Below, piece after piece: positions 13,301 to 25,517 of a stretch of 64,000 bases of DNA. This DNA is from Congeria kusceri (taxonomy: Eukaryota; Mollusca; Bivalvia; Myida; Dreissenidae), in NCBI GenBank assembly GCA_027627225.1, contig JAPFQT010000155.1, forward strand, positions 95,001 to 159,000, read 5' to 3'. A program made the position numbers and the translations under genes. The notes under the pieces were generated by a model. It made no database searches. It was not told where the DNA came from and saw nothing but the letters and a program-made list of their open reading frames with translations. How positions within the stretch are numbered: position 1 is the first letter of the stretch; each line of letters starts with the position of its first letter.

Positions 13301-16300
13301 TAACATCTAGCGACATATAATAAAAACCTGATGTATATCTATACACTTGCCTTTGAACATCTGACGAACACCTGGTGCATAGCTATGCATTTGCCTTTGA
13401 ACATCTGACGAAAACCTGGTGCATAGATATGCATTTGCCTTTTAACATCTGACGAAAAACAGGTGCATATCTATGCATTTGGTTTCGAACATCGTGCGAA
13501 ACCTAGTAAAAACCTGATGTATATCTATACATTTGCCTTTGAACATCTGTCGAACACCTCGTGCATAGATATGCATTTGTCTTTAACCATCTGGCGACAC
13601 CTGGTAAAATCCTGATGTATATCTATACATTTGCGTTTGAACATCTGACGAACACCTGGTGCATAGCTATGCATTTGCCTTTGAACATCTGGCGAACACC
13701 TGATGCATAGCTATGCATTTGCCTTTGAACTTCTCGCGATACCCAGTAAAAACCTGATGTATAGCCATACATTTGCGTATGAACATCTGACGAAAATCTG
13801 GTGCATAGTTATGCATTGGCCTATGAACATCTGGCGAACACCTGAAGCATAGCTACGCATTTGAATTTTAACATCTAGCGACACCTAGTAAAAACCTGAT
13901 GTATATCAATACATTTGCGTTTGAACAGCTGACGAACACCTGGTGCATGGCTATGCATTTGCGTTTGAACATCTGACGAAAACCTGGTGCATAGCGCTGC
14001 ATATGCCTTGGAATATCTGGCGACACCTATTAAAATCATAATGTATATCTATACATTTGCGTTAGAACATCTGGCGAACACCTGGTGCATAGCTATGCAT
14101 TTGCCTTTGAACATCTGGCGAACACCTGATGCATAGCTATGCATTTGACATTTTACATATAGCGACACCTAGTATAAACCTGATGTATATCTATACATTT
14201 GCCTTTGAACAACTGACGAACACCTGGTGCATAGCTATGCATTTGCCTTTGAACATATGGCGAACACCTGATGGATAGCTATGCATTAGACTTTAAACAT
14301 TTAGCGACACCAAGTAAAAACCTGATGTATATCTATACATTTGCCTTTGAACATCTGACGAACACCTGGTACATAGCTATGCATTTGACTTTGAACATCT
14401 GGCGAACACCTGATGCATAGATATGCATTTGACATTGTACATCTAGCGACACCTAGTAAAAACCTGATGTATATCTATACATTTGCGTTTGAACATCTGA
14501 AGAAAACCTGGTGCATAGCTATGCATTTGCGTTTGAACATCTGACGAAAACCTGGTGCTTAGCTGTGGAATTTCCTTTGAAATTCTGGCTACTCCTAGTA
14601 AAAACATAATGTATAACTATACATTTGGGTTTGAACATCTGGCGAACACCTGGTGCATAGCTATGCCTTTGCCTTTGGACATCTGGCGTAACCTAGTGCA
14701 TAGCTGTGCATTTGCCTTTTAACATCCAGCGACACCTAGTACAAACCTGATGTATATCTATACATTTGCCTTTGAACATCTGGCGAACACCTGGTGCATA
14801 GCTATGCATTTGCCTTTGAAAACCTGGAGAACACCTGATGCATATCTATGCATTTGACTTTTAACATCTAGCGACACTTAGTAAAAACCTGATGTACATC
14901 TATACATTTGCCTTTGAACAACTGAAGAACACCTGGTGCATAGCTATGCATTTGCCTCTGAATATATAGCGAACACCTGATGCATAGCTATGCATTTGAC
15001 TTTTAACATCTAGCGACACCTACGAAAAACCTGATGTATATCTATACATTTGCCTTTGAACATGTGACAAACACCTGATGCACAGCTATGCATTTGCCTT
15101 TGAACATATCGCGTGCACCTGATGCATAGCTATGCATTTGACTAATAACATCTAGCGACACCAAGAAAAAACCTGATGTATATCTATACATTTGCCTTTG
15201 AACATCTGGAGTACACCTGGTGCATAGCTATGCATTTGCCTTTGAACATCTGGCGTACACCTGATGCGTAGCTATGCATTTGTCTTTGAACATCGGGCGA
15301 CACCTAGTAAAAACCTGATGTATATCTATACATTTGCGTTTGAACATCTGACGAACACCTGGTGCATAGCTATGCAATTTCGTTTGAACATCTGAAGAAA
15401 ACCTGGTGCATAGCTATGCATTTGCCTTTGAACATCTGGCGACTCCTAGTAAAAAAACATAATGTATATCTATTCATTTGCTTTTGAACATCTGGCGAAC
15501 ACCTGGTGCATAGCTATGCATTTGCCTTTGAACATCTGGCGGACACCTGATGCATAGCTATGCATTTGACTTTTCATATTTAGCGACACATAGTAAAAAC
15601 CTGATGTATATGTAAACATTTGCCTTTGAACAACTGACGAACACCTGGTGCATAGTTATGCATTTTATTTTGAACATCTGGCGAACACCTGATTCAAATC
15701 TATGCATTTGACTTTCAACATATAGCGACACCTAGTAAAAATCTGATTTATATCTATACATTTGCGTTTGAACATCTGACGAACACCTGGTGCATATCTA
15801 TGCATTTGCCTTTGAACATCTGGCGAACACCTGATGCATAGCTATGCATTTGACTTTTAACATCTAGAGACACCTAGAAAAACCGTCATGTATATCTATA
15901 CATTTGCCTTTGAACATCTGACGAACACCTGGTGCATAGCTATGCATTTGCCTTTGAACATATGGCGAACACCTGATGCATAGCTATGCATTTGACTTTT
16001 AACATCTAGCGACACCTAGTAAAAACCTGATGTATATCTATACATTTGCGTTTGAACATCTGACGAAAACCTGGAGCATAGCTATGCATTTGCGTTTGAA
16101 CATCTGACGAAAACCTGGTGCATAGCTATGCATTTGTCTTTGAATATCTGGCAGCACCTAGTAAAAACATAATGTATATCTATACATTTGCGTTTCTGGC
16201 GAACACCTGGTGCATAGCTATGCATTTGCCTTTGAACATCTGGCGAACACCTGATGCATAGCTATGCAATTGTCTTTAACATCTAGCGACACCTAGTAAA

Positions 16301-16869
16301 ATCCTGATGTATATCTATACATTTGCCGTTGAACATCTTGCGAAAACCTCGGGCATACCTATGCATTTGCCTTTGAACATCTGGCGGACACCTGATGCGT
16401 AGATATGCATTTGCCTTTTAACATCTAGCTACACCTAATAAAAACCTGATGGATATCTATACATTTGCCTTTGAACATCTGGCGAACACCTGGTGCATAG
16501 CTATGCATTTGCCTTTGAACATCTGGCGAACACCTTATGCATAGCTCTGCATTTGCCTTAGAACTTCTCGCGACACCTAGTAAAAACCTGATGTATATCA
16601 ATACATTTGCCTTTGAACATCTGGCGTACACCTGGTGCATTGCTATGCATTTGCCTTTGAACATCTGGCGAACACCTGATGCATAGCTATGCATTCGCCT
16701 TTTAACATCTGGCGACACCGAATAAAAACCTAATGTATATCTATACATTTGTCTTTGAACATCTGGCGACACCTGGAGCATAGGTATGCATTTGCCTTTG
16801 AACATCTGGCGAACACCTGATGCATAGCTATGCATTTGCCTTTGAACAACTGGCATGCTAGTAAAACCC

Positions 16870-18017
16870 TGATGTATATCTATACATTTGCGTTTGAACA
16901 TCTGGCGAACACCTGGTGCATAGCTATGCATTTGCCTTTGAACATCTGGCGAACACCTGATGCATAGCTATGCATTTGCCTTTGAACTTCTCGCGATACC
17001 TTGTAAAAACCTGATGTATATTTATACATGTTTGCGTTTGAACATCTGGCGAACACCTGGTGCATAGCTATGCATTTTCCTTTGAACATCTGGCGAACAC
17101 CTGATGCATAGCTATGCATTTGCCTTTGAACTTCTCGCGATACCTAGTAAAAACCTCATGTATATCTATACATATTTGCGTTTGAAAATCTGGCGAACAC
17201 CTGGTGCATAGCTATGCATTTGCCTTTGAACATCTGGCGAACACCTGATGCAAAGCTATGCATTTGCCTTTTAACATCTAGCGACACCGAATAAAAACCT
17301 AATGTATATCTATACATTTGCCTTTGAACATCTGGCGGACACCTGGAGCATAGCTATGCATTTGCCTTTGAACATCTGGCGAACACCTGATGCATAGCTA
17401 TGCATTTGCCTTTGAACATCTGGCGACAGCTAGTAAAAACCTGATGAATGTCTATACATTTTTTCGTTTGAACATCTGGCGAACACCTGGTGCATAGCTA
17501 TGCATTTGCGTTTGAACATCTGGCGAACACCTGATGCATAGCTATGCATTTGCCTTTGAACTTCTCGCGATACCTTGTAAAAACCTGATGTATATTTATA
17601 CATGTTTGCGTTTGAACATCTGGCGAACACCTGGTGCATAGCTATGCATTTTCCTTTGAACATCTGGCGAACACCTGATGCATAGCTATGCATTTGCCTT
17701 TGAACTTCTCGCGATACCTAGTAAAAACCTCATGTATATCTATACATATTTGCGTTTGAAAATCTGGCGAACACCTGGTGCATAGCTATGCATTTGCCTT
17801 TGAACATCTGGCGAACACCTGATGCAAAGCTATGCATTTGCCTTTTAACATCTAGCGACACCGAATAAAGACCTAATGTATATCTATACATTTGCCTTTG
17901 AACATCTGGCGGACACCTGGAGCATAGCTATGCATTTGCCTTTGAACATCTGGCGAACACCTGATGCATAGCTATGCATTTGCCTTTGAACATCTGGCGA
18001 CAGCTAGTAAAAACCTG
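16870..18017 (-). repeat. 574 bp higher-order repeat, two copies
   Basis: The markers GCGATACCTTGTAAAAACC (16993 and 17567) and GCGATACCTAGTAAAAACC (17137 and 17711) both recur at an offset of 574 bp. Copy edges are approximate. Related blocks with TATAGCTATAGCTATGC-type extensions recur near 11270, 18490 and 19160. Confidence 0.8.
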
Positions 18018-20465
18018 ATGTATGTCTATACATTTTTTCGTTTGAACATCTGGCGAACACCTGGTGCATAGCTATACATTTGCCTATGAAAATCTGGCGA
18101 GCACCTGATGCATTGCTATGCATTTGCCTTTTAACATCTAGCGACACCGATTAAAAACATAATGTATATCTTTATATTTGCCTTTGAACATCTGGCGAAA
18201 ACCTGGTGCATAGCTATGCATTTGCTTTTGAACATCTGGCGAACACATGATGCATAGCTATTCATTTGCCTTTGAACATCTGGCGCCAGCTAATAAAAAC
18301 CTGTTGTATATCTATACATTTGCGTTTGAACATCTGGCGAACACCTGGTGCATTGCTATGCATTTGCCTTTGAACATCTGGCGAACACCTGATACATAGC
18401 TATGCATTTGCCTTTTAACATCTAGCGACATCTAATAAACACCTGATGTATATCTATAGATTTGCATTTGAACATCTGACGAACACCTGGTGCATAGCTA
18501 TAGCTATGCATTTGCATTTGAACATCTGACGAAAACCTGGTGCATAGCTATGCAATTTTATTTGAACATCTGACGAAATCATTGTGCATATCTATGCATT
18601 TGCCTTCGAACATCGGGCGACACCTAGTAAAAACCTGATGTATATCTATGCATTTGCCTTTGAACATCTGGCGAACACCTCGTGCATAGCTATGCATTTG
18701 CCTTTAACCATCTGGCGACACCTAATAAAATCCTGATGTATATCTATACATTTGCGTTTGAACATCTGACGAACACCTGGTGCATAGCTATGCATTTGCC
18801 TTTGAACATATGGCGAACACCTGATGCATAGCTATGCATTTGCGTTTGAACTTCTCGCGACACCTAGTAAAAACCTGATGTATATCTATACATTTTTGCG
18901 TTTGAACATCTGGCGAACACCTGATGCATAGCTATGCATTTGCCTTTGAACATCTGGCGCCAGCTAGTAAAAACCTATTGTATATCTATTCATTTGCGTT
19001 TGAACATCTGGCGAACACCTGGTGCATAGCTATGCATTTGCCTTTGAACATCTGGCGAACACCTGATGCATAGCTATGCATTTGCCTTTTAACATCTAGC
19101 GACATCTAATAAAAACCTGATGTATATCTATACATTTGCCTTTGAACATCTGACGAACACCTGGTGCATAGCTATAGCTATGCATTTGCATTTGAACATC
19201 TGACGAAAACCTGGTGCATAGCTATGCATTTTTATTTGAACATCTGACGAAATCCTTGTGCATATCTATGCATTTGCCTTCGAACATCGGGCGACACCTA
19301 GTGAAAACCTGATGTATATCTATGCATTTGCCTTTGAACATCTGGCGAACACCTCGTGCATAGCTATGCATTTGCCTTTAACCATCTGGCGACACCTAGT
19401 AAAATCCTGATGTATATCTATACATTTGCGTTTGAACATCTGACGAACACCTGGTGCATAGCTATGCATTTGTCTTTGAACATCTGGCGAACACCTGATG
19501 CATAGCCATGCATTTGCCTTTGAACTTCTCGCGACACCTAGTATAAACCTGATGTATAAATATACATTTTTGCGTTTGAACATCTGGCGAACACCTGGTG
19601 CATAGCTATGCATTTGCCTTTGAACATCTGGCGAACACCTGATGCATAGCTATGCATTTGCCTTTTAACATGTAGCGACACCGAATAAAAACCTAATGTA
19701 TATCTATACATTTGCCTTTGAAAATCTGGCGAACACCTGATGCATAGATATGCATTTGCCTTTGAACATCTGGCGTCAGCTAGTAAAAACCTGTTGTATA
19801 TCTATATATTTGCGTTTGAACATCTGGCGAACACCTGGTGCATAGCTATGCATTTGCCTTTGAACATCTGGCGAACACCTGATGCATAGCTATGCATTTG
19901 CCTTTTAACATCTAGCGACATCTAATAAAAACCTGATGTATATCTATACATTTGCCTTTGAACATCTGACGAACACCTGGTGCATAGCTATGCATTTGCC
20001 TTTGAACATCTGGCGAACACCTGATGCATAGCTATGCATTTGCCTTTGAACATCTGACGAACACCTGGTGCATAGCTCTGCATTTTCCTTTGAACATCTG
20101 ACGAAAACCTGGTGCATAGCTATGCATTTGCCTTTGAACATCTGACGAAAACCTGGTGCATAGCTATGCATTTGCCTTTGAACATCTGACGAAAACCTGG
20201 TTCATAGCTATGCATTTGCATTTGAACATCTGTCGAAAAACTGATGTACAACTATGCATTTGCCTTTGAACATCTGGCGAACACCTGGTGCATAGCTATG
20301 CATTTGCCTTTGAACATCTGGCGAACACCTGATGCATAGCTATACATTTGCCTTGAACATCTGGCGAACACCTGATGCATAGCTATACATTTGCCTTGAA
20401 CATCTGGCGAACACCTAATGCATAGCTTTGCAGTTGCCTTTGAACTTCTGGCAAACACCTGGTGC

Positions 20466-20527
20466 GTAGCTGTGCATTCTAGTTTGAACAGCTGGTGAAT
20501 ATCTAACATCTAACAGCCAACTTCACA
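20466..20527 (-). repeat. Right terminal inverted repeat of the satellite array
   Basis: This is the reverse complement of the left end at 2860-2921, marking where the last monomer gives way to unique sequence. Beyond it, TGTGTCGTAGATGCC near 20595 may be a weak continuation of the inverted end. Confidence 0.85.
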
Positions 20528-20594
20528 GACCTACTTGCAGACGAGCGGAAGGCGATACCGAACTACGGTTTACAGCGCCTAATAAGATGTATGT

Positions 20595-22240
20595 GTCGTA
20601 GATGCCAGGCAGTCCTTTATACAAATATTGGGCACGGTCGTTATTAGAATTGCTACGTTTGTTTTACACTTCGTTATCATCAACTGAAGCTGACATGCTG
20701 TGAATTAATGCTCTGTACATAAGATGAACTAGCAAACATTTAATGACAAAGCCGGTGCGACATTTTGTCTGGTTCTCGAGATGATTATCAAGAAACGTAA
20801 AGACGTGCAAACAAAATAAATGTTTATACCGTCCTTTTCCAATCGCAAGATTATGTGAGGGAATTCTTAATTGCGTTTGCGCAATTCAAAATTCATCCAA
20901 ATTTTTGCTAAACCAATTTGTTCCAATAATGATTTTTTGGTAGGTCCAATCGTATCCCCGTATGCAATATTTTCATCAGCAACAGCCTTTAACATGTTGT
21001 ACATATTCATTGTTAACAATTTGTTATTTGAGTTTTAATTTGTATTAAAGTACTATTATCTTTCGGCTAATTATCATTGGGTAACGCCCTAGCTATCCAC
21101 AGAGTACATATATGACTATATATACATTGTAATGTAAACGCAATTGTTTTACAACATAGTAAATGTACCATTATTGACTAAAGAGCCATAGGGTTAAATC
21201 TGAAATTCACTGGTAGAAAGACACATTGACCGAGGCGCAGTTAGTCAATATGTGTACAGTATTTGATATATTTAAAAAACAAATGCGTTTACATAGTACC
21301 TGTATTTCATTTACATAAAATATGCTTAACTAAAAAATAGTAACAAACATCTGCCTGATCTCAAATGGATTCATCAAAATATCAGTTAACTATTAAAAAC
21401 ACAGATCCTGTCAATTAAGTTGACAACTAAGGAATTACGGCCATCTTCGCACCTACGGTTGATTAGATCGTAATCAACAAGTATATTGAATACTTTCTTG
21501 ACACCCTTGTTTCCGGTTAATTAACTCAATTAGAGAAGTGTTGACGTTTTAATTGTGTGATGACAGTTCTAATCTGACTCGATATGACACGTCAATTTAT
21601 ATAACCATCGAAACGCGAAGGAGCAAATGTATGTAACGTAGTGTTATTTTAGTTGTTTCAGTTCAATTCAGAATGTAGCTCACTGCAGGACAGTTTAGCA
21701 AGCCTTTAGGAAGCCTTCGCACGGAGGTTTCGTGACCAATAAGGGGATCAACTGAAGAACGACAGCAAACCAATTAAGTGAAACTATCAGTTTTTATTAT
21801 TTTGAATAACAATTTATAGAATTTACAATTCAGGTATGCAACAAGCAAAAGAAAGCGTGCTGAATATATGCTTCAATCCAAATTAATCATTTATAATGAC
21901 GATGCAATTGCATTGTATTAGTAATCATAAATAAACAAAGAATAATGACATCACTCACTCACACTTATTTTAATTAATTGTTTTATTTTTAAACGGACAT
22001 GTTTACTTTGTTGCTTCTAAAATTATTTATTATAGGTTAATATAAAATATTATACAAACTTGTTAAATTGTTAAATCCAATAAAATATGTTTTGATAAAT
22101 AATTATAAACTAAAATAACATTGTAAATTATTAATTGATACGATATAATAAAACATATTTAATAATAATTAATATCAAATATATTAGACGTGACTTAATT
22201 TATCAAACAGACTTAGAGCCTAAGTTTAGTATTTGGTCAG
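20595..22240. other. AT-rich intergenic stretch, no gene seen
   Basis: Unique-looking DNA, becoming very AT-rich after 21780. No long open frame, RNA gene or clear element end is visible. Confidence 0.5.
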
Positions 22241-22244
22241 AATA

Positions 22245-22390
22245 TTGTAACCGCGGTTATAATTTTATGACAACTGTCATATTTTATGAATGTTGGTATA
22301 AATTATAACTGCAGTTATATTTGTTAATGTAACTGCCGTTACAAATTTATTACTGCAGTTATAAAATTTTATAACAACAGTTATATCTGT
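22245..22390. promoter_or_regulatory. Cluster of six AAC..GTT palindromes (possible MYB-type sites)
   Basis: In 145 bp there are six short palindromic or near-palindromic elements: GTAACCGCGGTTATAA, GACAACTGTCA, TATAACTGCAGTTATA, GTAACTGCCGTTAC, TACTGCAGTTATAA and TATAACAACAGTTATA. All place AAC and GTT half-sites around a short GC-rich centre. The half-site resembles the vertebrate MYB consensus (AACNG). No gene start is recognised nearby, so it could equally be part of an unidentified repeat. Confidence 0.35.
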
Positions 22391-22399
22391 ATTTAGCTA

Positions 22400-22660
22400 G
22401 CATGCGTATATGTGCTTTTGACCCAAATGGTCCGCCCGTCGCTCTGTCCGATAAATTCTGGATCCTGTGATACCTCAACAAGTGTACAAGCTAGGTTCAT
22501 GAAATTTGGTGTTGTTATAGAGGGTACAGAGGAGATTATACACGTTGTTTTATTATTCCGTCGGAGAAACCTTAAGTGCTATGGCAACAAACGAATTGAA
22601 AAGTTCACAGTTATGCTACAACTTAAAATCTGGTTCATTTGATGGGGGGGGGGGGGGGGT
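22400..22660 (+). repeat. Probable dispersed repeat ending in a run of 16 G
   Basis: The segment has a 76-codon open frame (22412-22642) without a recognisable domain, then an uninterrupted 16-base G run at 22644-22659. The text (GTTCATGAAATTTGGTGTTG and following) has the look of a dispersed mollusc repeat that I recall, but only one copy is in this window. I do not call it a gene. Confidence 0.3.
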
Positions 22661-23575
22661 TAAGTAAACACTGCGGAAATAGAGTATGAATTCATAATTT
22701 GGATCAGACTGGATCTATCAGGTTTTGGTCAGGCAGAACTTATTGTTGGCGGCGTGTATATGTGATAACTCTCACGGAAGTTGATTATTTCCTTGATTAT
22801 TTCGAAACGTTATTGGCCATCAATGAAGCCACAACAAACAATATTCAATAATGAAAAATGTTGCAATTGGTGTGTATTCTTTTTTGTATCGTCATTATTA
22901 TAATAAACAATTTCTATGTCAAATTATATAGCTTCTCCATAATTTTACACTCGTCACCACAGCGTATACACTCGTGATATTAAGACCTGTAAAAGCTGTT
23001 CTTTTTAATTATTAATTTACTAAGTATTCCACATAGTATATATGAATTGTATTTTTACTGCAAATGAAGTTTGTTCCGAAAGCTATTGATTGAGATTTCT
23101 TTTTTTCCTTCTTGTTTTGGAAAGATGTTCACGTTACCAGACTGAACTTGCCGACAACTGGCTATTCTTACTTACTCTTATTCTAATAATTCCAGAAATA
23201 CGTAGTGAGTCATTCTAAAATTAGCATAGTAGCAGAAGCTGATCAATGCAGCTGTGTAGCCGCTATCATGCGTAGAGTGGGTTTGTGTTATTTCTGTTGT
23301 TCGCATAACAATTTTGATGCTGCTTTGTTTATTTTAAACCTTCATATCAGTTTAAATATGTCGACTTTTTAAAGAAAAGTATCAATTGTTTTTTAATATA
23401 ATCCTTTTTTGGTTATTCATGATCAAATAACTGTTAAAAATATCTTACAATATTATATTAAATCGTTAGTTTTGCAACTCGGCGGTAAGTTGGTCTCAGC
23501 ACTAAACATTTATTTATTGTAAGATCTTAAAATCATTTGCCTTCTTCATGGATGCATCAATGATTTTCTTGTATA
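22661..23575. other. AT-rich intergenic stretch, no gene seen
   Basis: No long open frame, structured RNA or inverted-repeat element is recognised. Confidence 0.5.
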
Positions 23576-24190
23576 AGTAAGAAAGTAAGTAAGTAAATTT
23601 TTTATTAACGTGACATGTGTATATATACATTCTAAACAAGCTGTATACAATATTTGCCAAGTTTCACCCGGGCCCAATGGGCCTATATGTCACCTAAACA
23701 TTGTTCTAATTAAGAACCGTTAGCTGAGATTATATAATTAAGTACATGTTATACAGTGTTAAACAATATGTGTGAAACAATGAGAAATGGATAGGCATGA
23801 ACTAAACAAGTAGATATGAGAATGTATAATGCAGATAACAAACGTGATTTTCTATGAAAATATAAGACTTCTTCTGCGCATGTAAGCTTTAAAAAAAATT
23901 TTTGTAAATAATCTCAATTTGTGTGACATCAAGAATGACAGTTTCTCTTTATCTGACAGTGTGTTCACTGACGTTCAGTCTATATTGTTAAGTAAACAGT
24001 CTCTTTCGGCAGTGTACGCAGTGCAGTGAAAAGCAAAGTGCATTTCACTCTCTATGGATCCGGAGTTGCACATTTTACAAAGTCTTCTATCTACCGGTTC
24101 ACCCACGTATCTACCAGTTTCGATCCTTAGTGGCAAAACACCGGTTCGAAATTTAGCTAGGACGGAGCGTTCGCACTTGCGGAGATTCAG
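23576..24190 (-). mobile_element. 3' end of a LINE retrotransposon, degenerate
   Basis: The minus-strand frame covering about 24180-23985 resembles the C-terminal tail of a LINE polyprotein: ERSVLAKFRTGVLPLRIETG, then GRYVGEPVDRRLCKMC and an H-x-x-x-C continuation (HFAFHC), a cysteine/histidine knuckle after the reverse transcriptase. A frameshift near 23980 moves the reading to a frame with LSDKEKLSFLMSHKLRLFTK. Downstream is a UTR-like stretch with GGCCCATTGGGCCCGGGTGA, and the element ends in a short tail of TTAC/TTTC repeats at about 23576-23600. The reverse transcriptase core is absent, so this is a 5'-truncated dead insertion. The clade is undetermined. Confidence 0.7.
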
Positions 24191-24834
24191 CAATAGGTAT
24201 ATGTATATTATGTGTTTGATACCTAGTGAGTTTATGCACATTTAAGTGCGATCCTTAAGTGAGTATAGAAACAAACACAAATGTGTTCCAATACGTTTAT
24301 TTGGTATCTCATAACACTACTCAAGTGAGCGCTATTCTATTCTGTTCTGTTCGCCTTTCGCGGAACATCTAAACGCTACGGCCTATATAAATAAACGATA
24401 CATGTACATTCTTTATCGGGCTTGTATAAACAAAGAAAAGCATAATGCTACAAAACCAAACTATACAATATAAAAAAAACAGCATGTTAACATTGTATAA
24501 GAAATTAAAGTACCCGGTACCCTCATTAAAGTGAACATTTACAATTTTCATATCAACTATATTTTCTAGCTGGAAATTACTGGACAAATATTCATAGATA
24601 TTCCACTTAACTATGTAGTAAATATTACTAATATTCTTGCATACGTGTTGGTTATTGAAATGTTTGACTGTTTAGTTTATTCTGTGATAAAATTTATAAC
24701 TCACTTTATATACGTTGGTCTGATGGCTTGCCTCAGCGGTTCTTCATTCATTCAACACTATTCCATTGTAGACCCAAATATATGGCAAATACACTAATTC
24801 GCACCTTTTTATTTTAAAATCTTATATATGACCG
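24191..24834. other. AT-rich stretch, no gene seen
   Basis: Open frames at 24369-24587 (-) and 24054-24245 (+) show no domain; the latter is the antisense of the LINE tail. Confidence 0.45.
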
Positions 24835-24952
24835 TTATAAGGATCTATTTACAGAATGGCAAATTGACAATTTCCATTGTTGTCACCGATTCCAAAGGCG
24901 TTTAATGGGTTACAAATAAGCAGCAAAATACAACTCCTGACACAAAAATATG

Positions 24953-25171
24953 TGAGGCGTGTCGTGGGAAAACCGGGCTTGTGCTTGTGCCGTAAAGTGT
25001 CGTCCCGAATCATCCTTTGCAGTCCACACAGGCTGATCCGGGACGACACTTTCCGCCTAGAGTGGGTTTAATGTTTAGAAGAGACTTCCTTTAAACACAA
25101 AATACCATACCATGTCCGGGACGACACTTAACGCACATACATTAAGTCCGATTTTCCCACGACACGCCTCA
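24953..25171. mobile_element. Short inverted-repeat element, family 1 (copy 1)
   Basis: Ends are TGAGGCGTGTCGTGGGAAAA at the left and its complement at the right (CCCACGACACGCCTCA). Inside are nested inverted blocks of the type CGTCCCGGATTAGCCTGTG / CACAGGCTGATCCGGGACG. No coding capacity. Upstream, 24835-24950 matches the left part of the element at 56820-57309, so this copy probably interrupted another element. Confidence 0.85.
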
Positions 25172-25253
25172 TATCTGAAATAATGTGTGGTCTAGGAATA
25201 AAGATCATTTGAAATGATACAATTTAGAAAGCGTTGGTAACGTTTTCCGTCCA

Positions 25254-25259
25254 TTTATT
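25254..25259 (-). terminator. Candidate polyadenylation signal of the NXPE gene
   Basis: AATAAA on the minus strand, about 260 bp after the stop codon of the terminal exon. It is the first clear hexamer I saw downstream. Confidence 0.4.
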
Positions 25260-25311
25260 TTTCAAAACATTTACATATCGCTAAAAATACGTACACGTCC
25301 AAGCATGAAAG

Positions 25312-25368
25312 CGACTTTGGTATAGTGGATAGCGTGACAGACTGGTCGTGGGTTCGAACACTTAGGAG
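25312..25368 (+). ncRNA. tRNA-like sequence (A- and B-box-like)
   Basis: TATAGTGGATAGCGTGACAG resembles a tRNA D-arm/A box, followed at normal spacing by GGTCGTGGGTTCGAACAC, a B box. I could not close an acceptor stem, so it is more likely a SINE head or tRNA pseudogene than a working tRNA. Confidence 0.4.
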
Positions 25369-25517
25369 GCATATTTTATCTTGTTATGCTTTTCGTGACG
25401 AAGAATATTTGGATTAGTCCAGCTGCTTTAGGTTTTTAAATGGTGATATTTGTGACATTTTTTTTATAATTGTGAACCAATCCCTAAAAGACGGATGTAC
25501 ACTTTTCAGCAAAGAGT

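Larger units (their letters stand above)
4931..20480 (-). repeat. Satellite arm in minus orientation
   Basis: About 15.5 kb of monomers in the opposite orientation, organised largely as 142 bp trimers, with local higher-order duplication. Divergence is uneven: some blocks are near-identical copies, while others, such as 13.3-16.2 kb, are more degenerate. Confidence 0.85.
2860..20527. repeat. Giant foldback-like satellite array, about 17.7 kb
   Basis: Nearly the whole interval is tandem satellite. The basic monomer is 44 bp; in the minus orientation it reads like AACACCTGATGCATAGCTAT followed by GCATTTGCCTTTGAACATCT and GGCG. A 54 bp variant carries the insert ACACCTAGTAAAAACC. Monomers commonly alternate as 44+44+54, a 142 bp trimer. 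Each monomer is centred on ATGCATAGCTATGCAT or ATGTATATCTATACAT. The array runs in one orientation from about 2900 to 4930 and in the opposite one from there to 20480, and its outer ends are inverted copies of each other. Open frames inside (up to 168 codons) arise only because many variants lack stops. I read it as an expanded foldback-type element; an ordinary satellite that suffered an inversion, or an assembly artefact, is possible. Confidence 0.9.

Noticed and set aside
2901..20480. Hammerhead ribozyme core (CTGACGA... with GAAA) in the satellite, as in bivalve retrozymes
   Set aside because: CTGACGAAAA occurs, but the GAAA overlaps the CTGANGA box and no stem II can form between them.
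2901..20480. CRISPR array
   Set aside because: Units are contiguous variants without unique spacers, and the genome is eukaryotic.
2909..20509. Some thirty open frames of 60-168 codons in the satellite (repeated M-H-S-Y-A-P-G-V-R-Q-M-F-K-G-K-C text)
   Set aside because: They are translations of 44 bp monomers, appear in several frames, change frame with each 54 bp variant, and carry no domain.
22412..22642. 76-codon plus frame before the G run
   Set aside because: No domain; the surroundings look like a dispersed repeat.
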